48,682 bases of DNA from Bacteroidota bacterium (GTDB lineage: Bacteria > Bacteroidota > Bacteroidia > Cytophagales > Cyclobacteriaceae). Positions 36,999-46,240 of the stretch are shown here, in pieces. A program made the translations under genes and the position numbers. The notes beneath the pieces were generated by a model that was not told the origin of the DNA, ran no database searches, and saw only the letters and a list, made by a program, of their open reading frames with translations. Location: the NCBI GenBank assembly GCA_024280115.1, contig JAJRQT010000005.1:1-48682 (forward strand). Direction: 5' to 3'. Numbering within the stretch: the first letter of the stretch is position 1; every line of letters starts with the position of its first letter.

Positions 36999-37331
36999 AT
37001 GGCATTATTAGAAGAAATTTCGCAGGTTGAAGTACAACCGGTTGATAAAGCAAAAGTTAATAAACTCTGGAAAATAGCCGGTATTTTATTGATTATTACC
37101 ATAATAGAATTCGTCTTTGCCTTTTCATTACCTGATCATTGGAAGGTGATGAAAATATCAATATTTGTTTGTTTGACATTCGTTAAAGCTTTTTACATTG
37201 TTTCAGAGTTTATGCATTTAAAGCATGAAACAAAAACACTAATCTGGTCCATTGTACTGCCATTGATACTGGTAGTCTGGCTGGTTATTGCTCTGATTTA
37301 TGAAGGAGGAGCCATTTTGTCGGTCAGGTAG
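36999..37331 (+). CDS. Cytochrome oxidase subunit IV
   Basis: This 110-residue protein has three membrane helices (about 23-43, 51-67, 78-98). It matches the prokaryotic subunit IV family by size, by the FVKAFYIVSEFMHLKHE segment and by position. It stabilises the oxidase without binding a cofactor. The start follows subunit III after 13 bases. Confidence 0.88.
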   Translation: MALLEEISQVEVQPVDKAKVNKLWKIAGILLIITIIEFVFAFSLPDHWKVMKISIFVCLTFVKAFYIVSEFMHLKHETKTLIWSIVLPLILVVWLVIALIYEGGAILSVR

Positions 37332-37418
37332 TTTCTATTTGTAATATCTCAAAGGTTACTGATTATATTACGTATGGTCAATGACTTTTTTAATTTTGTA
37401 AGACCGAACTTTTTAGAG

Positions 37419-38030
37419 ATGAAAAAATCAATCTTTCTCATTTTTACTTTAGCCATACCTGCCACAGTCTTTTTATTCCTAAAATATTTTGGCAATAATA
37501 CTTTCGAAGTACCTGTTCTGTTTGAATCCGGTATTCCCAATTGTGCAGATTCATTCAGTCTGCACAGAGTTCCCAATCTTGAATATATTGGAGAAACTGA
37601 AAAGCAATTGACCCCGGGGAGACAAAGCGAATTTCGTGTTTATGGGGTTTTAGAAACTTCGGATGAGGAACAATTAAATGAAACGATAGTCGAATTGATT
37701 CGGATACAGGATGCTTTTTTTGAAACACGTTCACCTAATTTTATACTTTTCATCAAAGGAGATCAGGTACGCAGAAATGATCTGGAATTACTTTGCAGCA
37801 ACGCGGGTTTAAATCATGAGAATGCAAGCTATTTTTATCCTGAGGAGCAAAGTCTGTATAAATTTTTAAAGTGTGGAATAGCACTGGTACAAAACGATTC
37901 GGATTCTTTGACCAAATTTGTGCTTGTTGACACCGAAAAAAGAATACGGGGAATTTATAATTATTCCGATGAGAAGGAAACAGACCGGTTGATATTGGAG
38001 TTAAAAATATTAAAAAAACAATCTAAGTAA
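37419..38030 (+). CDS. SCO1/SenC-like protein lacking the copper motif
   Basis: This is a 203-residue protein with one N-terminal membrane anchor (MKKSIFLIFTLAIPATVFLFLK). The KYFGNNTFEVPVLFESG segment and the closing FVLVDTEKRIRGIYNYSDEK pattern are those of Bacteroidota SCO proteins, which deliver copper to CuA. The CxxxC copper site and its surrounding block are absent. Only isolated cysteines remain, for example in IPNCADS. The protein therefore looks like a SCO relative that cannot bind copper in the usual way. It may have a structural or regulatory role. ATG at 37419 was preferred over 37374, because it starts directly before the anchor. Confidence 0.75.
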   Translation: MKKSIFLIFTLAIPATVFLFLKYFGNNTFEVPVLFESGIPNCADSFSLHRVPNLEYIGETEKQLTPGRQSEFRVYGVLETSDEEQLNETIVELIRIQDAFFETRSPNFILFIKGDQVRRNDLELLCSNAGLNHENASYFYPEEQSLYKFLKCGIALVQNDSDSLTKFVLVDTEKRIRGIYNYSDEKETDRLILELKILKKQSK

Positions 38031-38037
38031 GTTTTGC

Positions 38038-38574
38038 ATGAACGAGCAAAGTAAAATTATCAAAAAGGTATTTATATTAATTTCCTTTATTATTCCTGTA
38101 CTGGTGGCAATCTTACTATTTCTCCCAAAGAATTCTACAGGAGATATCGACTCCTGGATTTTCACCCTTCCTTTTTACAATGCAATCATCAATTCCCTGA
38201 CTGCTGTCTTGCTAATTGCGGGTTTTATATTTGTGAAAAGCGGGAAAGTATCAATTCATAAATTGTGCATGATCAGCGCATTCATTTTAGGGGCCATATT
38301 CCTGATCTTATATGTCATCTATCATTCCAATGCGCCAGCCACTAAGTTCGGGGGTGAAGGTATCGTTAGATTTGTTTATTTCTTCTTTTTACTCAGTCAC
38401 ATTTTATTGGCATTTATTGTGGTGCCATTGGTATTGACTGCTATTTATTTTGCGGTTTCTAAGAAAATTGATCAGCATAAAAAAATAGTGAAGTTTACTT
38501 TCCCTGTTTGGCTATATGTTTCTATAACCGGAGTCGTTGTTTATTTTATGATTAGTCCATATTATTCGCATTAA
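38038..38574 (+). CDS. DUF420 membrane protein
   Basis: This 178-residue protein has five membrane helices and belongs to the DUF420 family (related to CtaM). Members of that family accompany heme-copper oxidase genes and are needed for oxidase maturation in some bacteria. The histidines in YVIYHSNAPATKF, LSHILLAF and DQHKKIVKFT match the family's conserved positions. It lies 7 bases after the SCO-like gene, in the cox operon. Confidence 0.88.
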   Translation: MNEQSKIIKKVFILISFIIPVLVAILLFLPKNSTGDIDSWIFTLPFYNAIINSLTAVLLIAGFIFVKSGKVSIHKLCMISAFILGAIFLILYVIYHSNAPATKFGGEGIVRFVYFFFLLSHILLAFIVVPLVLTAIYFAVSKKIDQHKKIVKFTFPVWLYVSITGVVVYFMISPYYSH

Positions 38575-38575
38575 A

Positions 38576-38872
38576 ATGAAAAAAATTGCTACAAGGATAT
38601 TGAGCATTTTGTTAATCGCATGGGTCGTGATTCTGGTAAATTCTGGCGATTTATTGGCGCAGTGTGCGATGTGCAGAGCTTCTGTAGAGTCAAATGTTAA
38701 TGAGGACGGTATTGGCTTTGCTGCCAAACTCAATACGGGAATTTTGTATTTATTTGTGGCTCCCTATCTATTGGCCATGATTATCGGTTATATGTGGTTT
38801 AAAAAAAGCAGGGAGCAAAGGCGTCTGCAGGAATCAGCAGAACTAAGAAAAAACCGGATATCAAATCTATGA
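38576..38872 (+). CDS. Small membrane protein with CxxC motif
   Basis: This is a 98-residue protein with an N-terminal signal or membrane segment (residues 8-22), then LAQCAMCRASVESN with Cys30 and Cys33, then a second membrane helix (about 55-75) and a basic tail. The CxxC pair would lie on the periplasmic side just after the first segment. I do not know a named family. Its place at the end of a cox operon, 1 base after DUF420, suggests a role in oxidase assembly, perhaps in metal or thiol handling. That is inference only. Confidence 0.75.
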   Translation: MKKIATRILSILLIAWVVILVNSGDLLAQCAMCRASVESNVNEDGIGFAAKLNTGILYLFVAPYLLAMIIGYMWFKKSREQRRLQESAELRKNRISNL

Positions 38873-39017
38873 AGAATTTCAAATTCAAGACTTCCGGCAT
38901 AGATACGCAATAAAATATTACATTCAATTTTCAGGCTCAAATATTCCTTTTCTTCATTAATATTAGAATTCTCCTTCTTGTTTTATAATTTTAATAGAAA
39001 TCAAGAGTTATCATGGC

Positions 39018-42000
39018 GTGAAGGAAAAACCAGGCTTGAAATATGTGTTTTTATGGGTTTCTATAGTATTTTTTTTATTTGCTATAGCTTATAAGTATTA
39101 TTTCATTACAAAGGAAAATACTGCCGAAAAGAATGCCCAGCTTGTTTCTGAAAAACTGGAAAAAGAGATCCTGTCTATTGAGTCGAGATTAGCAGAGATA
39201 AAAACAACAATCATTAATGAACCTAATTTGTCATTCAGCCTATTGCTGAAAAAAAGCGCCTACCCGTACTATGTTTATTCAAACAAAGGAATCATTTTTT
39301 GGTCAACTAATTTGTTTACCCCAAAATACAGGGATGTTCTTGGAGATTTTAATATTTCATACATCGAAACAAGCAAAGGGAAATATGTTATTAGAAAAGA
39401 GCAATTTATTCATGAAAAGAAAAATTATGAAATTGTCTTTTTAATTCCAGTTGTGGAAGAAACGGCAGTTGTCAATAAGTATCTGAAAGCGACCTACAAT
39501 AAAAATATATTTACTGACTCAAACATTGAAATCACCCATGTTTCTGCAGAAAAGAATCACGAGGTTGTAGAAATAAAAGGGCATAGTTTGTTTTCTGTAA
39601 AGTTTGGGAATACCTATTCTAATTTTGATGATAATTCGAGGACAATAGTTATCATACTCATAATTACCTCATTTTTATTTCTGACGGTGTATATAAAGGG
39701 ACAGTTAAATGTGTATATACATGAAAAGTCGATCAGCATTGGATTTATTTTTTTACTCTCCTGCATACTGATTTTGAGAAGCTCAATGTTGATTACAGGT
39801 TTTCCTTTTGACTTTGTTTACATCGATATTTTTGATCCGAAACATTATGCATCTTCTTTAGTCAATCCGTCTTTGGGAGATTTATTTCTGAACCTGGTAT
39901 CGTTACTTCTGCTTGGTATTTATACTTTCAACCATTTTCTTAAATCTTCATTGGTTAAAAGAATTTTAAAAGGGAAATGGCAAACACAGTTTTTGGTGGC
40001 TGTCGTTTGTTTTTTCTTTAGTTTTTTTTGGTTGGCAATACATCATCAAACAATGAAGACCCTGAATTACGACTCTCAGTGGTCTATGGATATTACTCAA
40101 AATTTTGAATTTGATTATTTAAAAGCGATTGGGTACGGATTGTTTTTCATTAGCGTGGTGGTGTATTTTTTGTTTGCACATGTATGTTTCAGGTTAGTCA
40201 TCAATTTAACCCGAAACGATCAGAAAAATCGATTTTTCGCCATGATATTTGGGGGATTATTATTTTTCATTTTTGCCTTGGTTCTAAAGTTGGACTATGC
40301 CGTCGTGATAGTTGTTAATCTGTTGTTTTTCCTGATTATCAACTATTTTAATCTACCCCGGTTCATCGGAAAAATACAATATCTTACATTTATATACTTT
40401 TTCTCTTTTGGCCTCCCTGGAGCAATCATTGGTGTTTATGCCAATTATCAGTACAATCAAAGTAAAACGAATTTTAATAAATCGAGACTTGCAAATCAAT
40501 TATTGGTGGAGAGTGATTTTTTCACAGAGCTTCAGTTGGCGGATATCGCACAAAAGATTAAAAATGATATTTTTATACAGGAAAGGATTTTTAGCCCATA
40601 TGCATCCAAGCTGATTATTGAAAAGAAAATCAGAAGAGAGTATTTGAGCAATCTGGATAAATTTGATATCCAGATTTATGTTTTTAATTCTCGTGGCGAA
40701 CCTTTTGAGCAGTTTAACTTGAAGGACAATTATCATGATCTGGAGTCGAGGCTGAAGCAGTTCAGCACTGAAACAGATGGACTTTATTTTATCAATCAGG
40801 CGCTGGGCCAGGCGACTACACGCTATAGAGATTTTATTGAAATCGAATACAGAGAGCAAGTCGTAGGGTATATATTATTGGATTTGCGTAAAAAACGTTT
40901 AGTGCCGAATTCAGTTTTCCCTTTACTGCTCAATGATAATTTATATGCTCAGCAAGTAGATGGTTTGGATGAATATAGTTATGGCGTTTTTGTCAGGAAT
41001 GAATTGCAGTATAACTACGGAGGATTTAACTATCGCAAAAATATGCCTGAATTTATTAAAAAAGCAGATATAATCTTTGACAGGAATGTGAGGATTCAAG
41101 GTTTTAATCATAAAGCATTTATGAGTGAAGGAGGCCGGTTTGTGGTGGTGTCATCCAAAGAGCCTGACCTTGGAGCCCGATTTGCGAATTTCAGTTTTTT
41201 GTTTCTGGTGTATATTTTCACAATTTTACTTATCCTGATTGCTGTTACCATTTATCAGAGTTTATTGCACATTCGATTGAACTATGCAGCCAAAATTCAG
41301 CTTTATCTTAATTTCGCCTTTTTTACACCGCTCATTATCGTGAGCATCACTACCGTCAGCATCATCGTTCAAACATTTAAATCTTCCCTTGAACATCAAT
41401 ACCTCGAGTATGCTGATAATTTAAGTGCTAAGATTTCAAGGCCTTTGGACGAATACAGGAAATTGTCTGTTGAGAAAAAAGATTTGTCAGATGCGGTTTT
41501 TCAGATAGCCGAAGTGGCAGATTTAGACATCAATGTTTTCAATAGTAACGGGAGATTGCTGGCTTCAAGTTTATTTCAAATATACCAAAATGAAATAATT
41601 TCTAATAGTATTGAGCCAAGAGCTTATATAAAAATTGTTGAAGAGTTGGAATCTGCTTTTGTGTTGGAAGAGCAGGTAGGACTTTTGAATTTCAAAAATG
41701 CTTATGTGGGCATCCGGTCATATGAGACAGGATCGATCATCGGCATATTGAGCTTGCCATTTTTTGCCTCGAAGCAAGATCTCGAAACCAATATTGCAGA
41801 GGTGCTTTCCAATATCATCAACATCTTTACTTTTGTTTTCATCATTTTTGTTTTGGTTTCATTCTTTGTATCCCGGGGGCTTACTTTTCCCCTGAGGTTA
41901 ATAACACAGAAAATTCGAAGAACCTCACTTTCGTCGTACAACGAACCGTTGAGTTGGAATTCTGATGATGAAATCGGATTGATGGTGACAGAATACAATC

Positions 42001-42719
42001 GCATGCTTGTAAATCTCGAAGATAGTAAAAAAGCGCTTGCGAAAAGTGAAAAAGAAAGTGCGTGGAGGGAGATGGCGCGGCAGGTAGCCCATGAAATTAA
42101 AAATCCGCTTACACCTATGAAGTTGACACTTCAGCATATGCAAAGAGTGATAGTCGAGGAAGGTGAGGATCAGCTCGAAAACAGACTAAGACAAATTAAC
42201 TCCCTACTCGAGCAAATAGAAACATTGAATGATATAGCAACTTCATTTTCGGATTTCGCCAAAATGCCGGCTCCTCAGATGGAATTATTGGATATTAGTG
42301 CGTTGCTCAAGGAGACAACAGATCTTTATAACAAAAAAGAATTGGGTCGTATAGTTACTAATTTTGATGAAGGACAATTTATAGTGAAAGGTGACAGAAA
42401 ATGGTTGGGCAGAGCTTTTTCAAATTTAATTCTCAATGGATTTCAGGCAGTTAATGGCCGAAAGGCAGCCAGGGTAGAAGTGAGCCTTTCTTCTAAAAAT
42501 AAAAATATTGTGAGGATAGAAATTAAAGATAATGGCGAGGGAATTCCTGCCAATATAAGGGAGAAAGTATTTACACCTAACTTTAGTACAAAATATACCG
42601 GTTCCGGTCTCGGCCTGGCCATTACAAAAAAAGGGGTTGAATATGCCAATGGAAAAATCTGGTTTGATTCGGAAGAAGGAGTGGGTACCATATTTTATAT
42701 TGAAATTCCACGTGGATAA
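39018..42719 (+). CDS. Large NtrY-like membrane histidine kinase
   Basis: This is a 1233-residue sensor kinase. It has an N-terminal helix (about 9-27), an extracytoplasmic domain (28-205), a run of helices (about 210-475), a second extracytoplasmic region (about 480-730), more helices, a third region (about 795-935), a helix (940-962), HAMP (about 965-1015), HisKA with phosphoacceptor His1025 (ARQVAHEIKNPLTPMKL) and HATPase_c (DNGEGIPANI, GSGLGLAITKKG). The sequence around the His is of the NtrY type. No response regulator is adjacent. The start is GTG at 39018. An out-of-frame ATG-GCG-TGA overlaps it. Its stop overlaps the next start as TAATG. Confidence 0.9.
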   Translation: MKEKPGLKYVFLWVSIVFFLFAIAYKYYFITKENTAEKNAQLVSEKLEKEILSIESRLAEIKTTIINEPNLSFSLLLKKSAYPYYVYSNKGIIFWSTNLFTPKYRDVLGDFNISYIETSKGKYVIRKEQFIHEKKNYEIVFLIPVVEETAVVNKYLKATYNKNIFTDSNIEITHVSAEKNHEVVEIKGHSLFSVKFGNTYSNFDDNSRTIVIILIITSFLFLTVYIKGQLNVYIHEKSISIGFIFLLSCILILRSSMLITGFPFDFVYIDIFDPKHYASSLVNPSLGDLFLNLVSLLLLGIYTFNHFLKSSLVKRILKGKWQTQFLVAVVCFFFSFFWLAIHHQTMKTLNYDSQWSMDITQNFEFDYLKAIGYGLFFISVVVYFLFAHVCFRLVINLTRNDQKNRFFAMIFGGLLFFIFALVLKLDYAVVIVVNLLFFLIINYFNLPRFIGKIQYLTFIYFFSFGLPGAIIGVYANYQYNQSKTNFNKSRLANQLLVESDFFTELQLADIAQKIKNDIFIQERIFSPYASKLIIEKKIRREYLSNLDKFDIQIYVFNSRGEPFEQFNLKDNYHDLESRLKQFSTETDGLYFINQALGQATTRYRDFIEIEYREQVVGYILLDLRKKRLVPNSVFPLLLNDNLYAQQVDGLDEYSYGVFVRNELQYNYGGFNYRKNMPEFIKKADIIFDRNVRIQGFNHKAFMSEGGRFVVVSSKEPDLGARFANFSFLFLVYIFTILLILIAVTIYQSLLHIRLNYAAKIQLYLNFAFFTPLIIVSITTVSIIVQTFKSSLEHQYLEYADNLSAKISRPLDEYRKLSVEKKDLSDAVFQIAEVADLDINVFNSNGRLLASSLFQIYQNEIISNSIEPRAYIKIVEELESAFVLEEQVGLLNFKNAYVGIRSYETGSIIGILSLPFFASKQDLETNIAEVLSNIINIFTFVFIIFVLVSFFVSRGLTFPLRLITQKIRRTSLSSYNEPLSWNSDDEIGLMVTEYNRMLVNLEDSKKALAKSEKESAWREMARQVAHEIKNPLTPMKLTLQHMQRVIVEEGEDQLENRLRQINSLLEQIETLNDIATSFSDFAKMPAPQMELLDISALLKETTDLYNKKELGRIVTNFDEGQFIVKGDRKWLGRAFSNLILNGFQAVNGRKAARVEVSLSSKNKNIVRIEIKDNGEGIPANIREKVFTPNFSTKYTGSGLGLAITKKGVEYANGKIWFDSEEGVGTIFYIEIPRG

Positions 42720-45700
42720 TGTTTCGGTTATTCACCATTATATTCTTTTTCTTCCCATTATTGGCTTTTCCTAAGGACAATCCGCATTCAAAATGCAAGG
42801 ATATAAAAGTATCCAAACATGAAATCACACTGGATTCTTTAACCGTTATTTCGGAGTCTATTCAAATTCAAGAACATCCGGAGATTCAATACATATATGA
42901 TGCAAACACCGGGATGATATCTTTTGAGCAGAATCAAAATACTGACTCGGTTACAATTTGCTATCAGACGATTCCGTATCAGCTGCATCAGAAAATGAGT
43001 CGTAAAAGTCTTGCGGATTATCGGGAGCAAATGCTTTTTAAATCCAATAATAAAGAAAGCAAAGAACAGGTATTGGACAGGAAAGAAGAGCTGTTTCCAA
43101 CAGAAAACCTTCAAAAAAGCGGCAGCCTGACAAGGGGTATATCTTTTGGAAATACGCAAAATGTTGTTGTCAACTCTGCTCTAAACCTTCAATTGGAAGG
43201 TAAACTTGGCGATGACCTAAACATCAGAGCATCAATTACGGATCAGAATGTTCCTTTTCAACCGGAGGGTAATACCGCTCAAATCCAGGATTTTGATAAT
43301 ATTTATTTAGAGCTGTACAACGATAATTTTTCATTGAAAGGCGGTGATGTTGTATTTAAAAACCGACAATCGGAATTTTTGAGATTTTATAAAAATGTAC
43401 AGGGGGGATTGCTCAATACCAAATACAATATAGGATCAAATTCCAAAGCAGAAACTTCTCTTGGGGTAAGTATCGCGAAAGGCAAATTTGCATCCATACA
43501 GTTAGAAGTGGAAGAAGGGGTAGGGGGCCCATACAGGATCAGGATCCCGGATTCCAATGATTTCATCATCATCATGGCTAATTCAGAAAAAGTTTATCTG
43601 GATGGGAAGCAGCTTCAAAGAGGATTTAATTATGATTATATCATTGATTATAATAAGGCAGAAATTCAATTCACCAGCAAAATATTGATCACAAAATTTT
43701 CTAGGGTAAGAATTGATGTAGAATACTCTGATCAGAATTATAGCCGGAGTATAATTACCGGAAGTCACTATCAGGAAATTGGTAAAGCCAGCTTTTCATT
43801 TAATTATTATTCCGAAAAAGATAATCCTAATAAGCCTTTAACTTTTAGCCTTGATGAAGATGATAAAGATCTGATGAGAAGTATAGGTGATGATTTGGAT
43901 AAGGCGGTAAAAATAAGTGCAAGGGAAACTGAATACAATCCGGACGAAGTTAATTATGAATTGGTGGATACATTAGATTTGGATTTGAATCCTGTGGAGG
44001 TTTTTAAATATTCTACCAATCCGGAAGCGAAACTATTTCGGGTGACTTTCAGTGATGTAGGCTCAGGGAAGGGTGATTATATTTTGACCAACAGCACGGC
44101 CAATGGTAGAATCTATGAATGGGTAGCTCCAGCCAATAATATTTCTCAAGGGAATTTTGCCCCAATTTCCCGTATTCCAGCACCAAACAAAAAAGATATG
44201 ATTACCCTAGGGGGCGCTTTTGAGATAAGCAAATACGAAAGTGTCTTTACAGAAGTCGCTTTTTCAAAGAATGATTTGAATTTGTTTTCAGATATCGATA
44301 AGGAAGATGATGACGGGTTTGCCATAAAGGGGGGTATTAAATCCAATAACCGTCCTATTGGTTTTCTGAAGAATTATCGTTTTTCCGGCAGCGCTGATTA
44401 CGAATTTGACAACGAATATTTTAATCCGATTGACCGGTTCAGATACATTGAATTTGATAGAGATTGGAATTATATTCCTTCGGAATCTAATGATCAATCT
44501 TCGGATCACATTATCACTGCTGTTGCAAATATAGAAAAGGATGGCCTGAACAGATTTGGATATAAGCTTGTAAAGAGGAAAAGAGATATTTATGTTGATG
44601 GCTTGCAGCAATACCTGGATTATTCACAGGGATTGGGAAATTTTCAATTAATCACGGATGCCTTCTTTTTAAGAAATACGACTGAATTATTTAATTCGGA
44701 TTGGAATAGGATAAATGTTGAAGCGTATTACAAATCCCGAATATTTGTACCCGGTTATAAAATGATTATTGACGAAAATGAAATCAGGGCCTTAGACACT
44801 GATTCCATCACAAGCACTGCCATGAACTACCGCGAGCATCAATTTTTCATCAATAGCAATGACTCTCTGAAAACTAAATTTGGACTTTCCTACAGTATCA
44901 GAGAAGATAAAAGCCCGGTTGCCGGGGAATTGAAAAAAGGAAATGAATCCGGTACTGCAAGGTTTTTTATCAACTCTTCATTTAATCGTAATCAAAAGTT
45001 GAATTTTCTTCTGACATATAGAAATAATAAAAATTTCCTTGTCGCCGGCTCGCCAAAGAATGAAGAAACACTGATCGCAAGAGCTGATTGGTATGCTGGT
45101 TTTTTTAAGCGGCATGTGAGATCAGATCTCACTTATGCCATTGGTAATGGGCGTGAACTAAAGCGGGAATTTGTATTTGTTCAGGTGCCAACAGGGGAGG
45201 GGACGCATACCTGGAGAGATGATAATAATGATGGAATCCAGGATTTAAGTGAGTTTTATATTGCAATAAATCCGGATGAGAAAAATTATATTAAAATATT
45301 TATTCCTACCAATGAATTCGTGTTTGCATATGAAAACAATTTCAATTACCGGTTGAATTTTGAATTACCAAGGAGCTGGAAAAAATCCGGAGGAGTTAAA
45401 AAAATTCTGTCGCGTATTTCCAGTGCGTCATCATGGAATATCATCAAAAGGATTACCAATTCTGATTTGAAAGCCAGAATACTCCCATTTTACAATGATA
45501 TTCCCGATGAAGATGTCCTTTCTTTAAAGGAGGTCATCCGAAGCAGGATATTTTATAACAGGTCCAATTCAGGATATGGATTTGATTTCGGATATTTTAG
45601 ATCTTCAAATAAGCAGCTGCTTTCCCAGGGATTCGATCAAAGAAATAGGGAAGAATACTCAGCCAACGCGAGACTTAATCTAAGTAAGTCCTACAATATG

Positions 45701-46171
45701 AAATTATTATACCTGTGGGGGAGCTCGTCAAGTAATTCTGATTTTCTAAAGGGAAGAACGTATTCAATTGAACGATTTAAACTTTTGCCCGAGTTTGCAT
45801 GGCAACCAAATAACAATTTCAGATTTTCGATTTTATACGGTTATTCTGATAAGCGCAATACCGTTAGCGAACTGGGAGAGCAGGCAATAATTCATGAAAT
45901 TGTTGGCAATATAAGGGTGAGCAAAGCGACAAATCTATCTTTAGATGCATTTATAAAGTACAGCGATATTCAATTTGATGGGGACAGCAATACTCCGGTT
46001 GCGTATGAAATGCTGGAAGCTTTGCAACCGGGTGAAAACTATTCGTGGAATTTGATATTTCAGAAAAAGATACTCCAGGGGCTTCAACTTTCCATAAGCT
46101 ATGAAGGGAGGAAATCGGCGGAGAGTGAAGCAATCCACATTGGCAGAATGCAGGTAAGCGCCTTGTTTTAG
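42719..46171 (+). CDS. Large SprA-like outer-membrane beta-barrel protein
   Basis: This 1150-residue secreted protein has signal peptide MFRLFTIIFFFFPLLAFPK. The segment SLTRGISFGNTQNVVVNSAL, then QPEGNTAQIQDFDNIYLEL, and VYLDGKQLQRGFNYDYIIDY are close in style to the repeat modules of SprA, the giant T9SS outer-membrane channel. The C-terminal half is rich in alternating beta strands and the last residue is Phe, as in an outer-membrane barrel. Residues 834-845 (DDNNDGIQDLSE) form a perfect EF-hand-like calcium loop. The function is unknown. The start codon overlaps the kinase stop, so the two are translated together. Confidence 0.8.
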   Translation: MFRLFTIIFFFFPLLAFPKDNPHSKCKDIKVSKHEITLDSLTVISESIQIQEHPEIQYIYDANTGMISFEQNQNTDSVTICYQTIPYQLHQKMSRKSLADYREQMLFKSNNKESKEQVLDRKEELFPTENLQKSGSLTRGISFGNTQNVVVNSALNLQLEGKLGDDLNIRASITDQNVPFQPEGNTAQIQDFDNIYLELYNDNFSLKGGDVVFKNRQSEFLRFYKNVQGGLLNTKYNIGSNSKAETSLGVSIAKGKFASIQLEVEEGVGGPYRIRIPDSNDFIIIMANSEKVYLDGKQLQRGFNYDYIIDYNKAEIQFTSKILITKFSRVRIDVEYSDQNYSRSIITGSHYQEIGKASFSFNYYSEKDNPNKPLTFSLDEDDKDLMRSIGDDLDKAVKISARETEYNPDEVNYELVDTLDLDLNPVEVFKYSTNPEAKLFRVTFSDVGSGKGDYILTNSTANGRIYEWVAPANNISQGNFAPISRIPAPNKKDMITLGGAFEISKYESVFTEVAFSKNDLNLFSDIDKEDDDGFAIKGGIKSNNRPIGFLKNYRFSGSADYEFDNEYFNPIDRFRYIEFDRDWNYIPSESNDQSSDHIITAVANIEKDGLNRFGYKLVKRKRDIYVDGLQQYLDYSQGLGNFQLITDAFFLRNTTELFNSDWNRINVEAYYKSRIFVPGYKMIIDENEIRALDTDSITSTAMNYREHQFFINSNDSLKTKFGLSYSIREDKSPVAGELKKGNESGTARFFINSSFNRNQKLNFLLTYRNNKNFLVAGSPKNEETLIARADWYAGFFKRHVRSDLTYAIGNGRELKREFVFVQVPTGEGTHTWRDDNNDGIQDLSEFYIAINPDEKNYIKIFIPTNEFVFAYENNFNYRLNFELPRSWKKSGGVKKILSRISSASSWNIIKRITNSDLKARILPFYNDIPDEDVLSLKEVIRSRIFYNRSNSGYGFDFGYFRSSNKQLLSQGFDQRNREEYSANARLNLSKSYNMKLLYLWGSSSSNSDFLKGRTYSIERFKLLPEFAWQPNNNFRFSILYGYSDKRNTVSELGEQAIIHEIVGNIRVSKATNLSLDAFIKYSDIQFDGDSNTPVAYEMLEALQPGENYSWNLIFQKKILQGLQLSISYEGRKSAESEAIHIGRMQVSALF

Positions 46172-46194
46172 TCACTTTATTGATGAGATTTTAG

Positions 46195-46202
46195 TACATT
46201 TG
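46195..46202 (+). promoter_or_regulatory. Candidate -7 box of the DUF1080 gene
   Basis: TACATTTG matches TAnnTTTG exactly and ends 38 bases before the start codon. No -33 TTG stands at the usual spacing. Confidence 0.4.
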
Positions 46203-46240
46203 ATCTACATTAATTTTCTAAAATTTAACATCTTAAAATC

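Noticed and set aside
37341..37371. GTAATAT/ATATTAC inverted repeat between the oxidase subunit IV and SCO-like genes
   Set aside because: It has seven AT-rich pairs with a 17-base loop and no T run, so it is likely chance in this composition.
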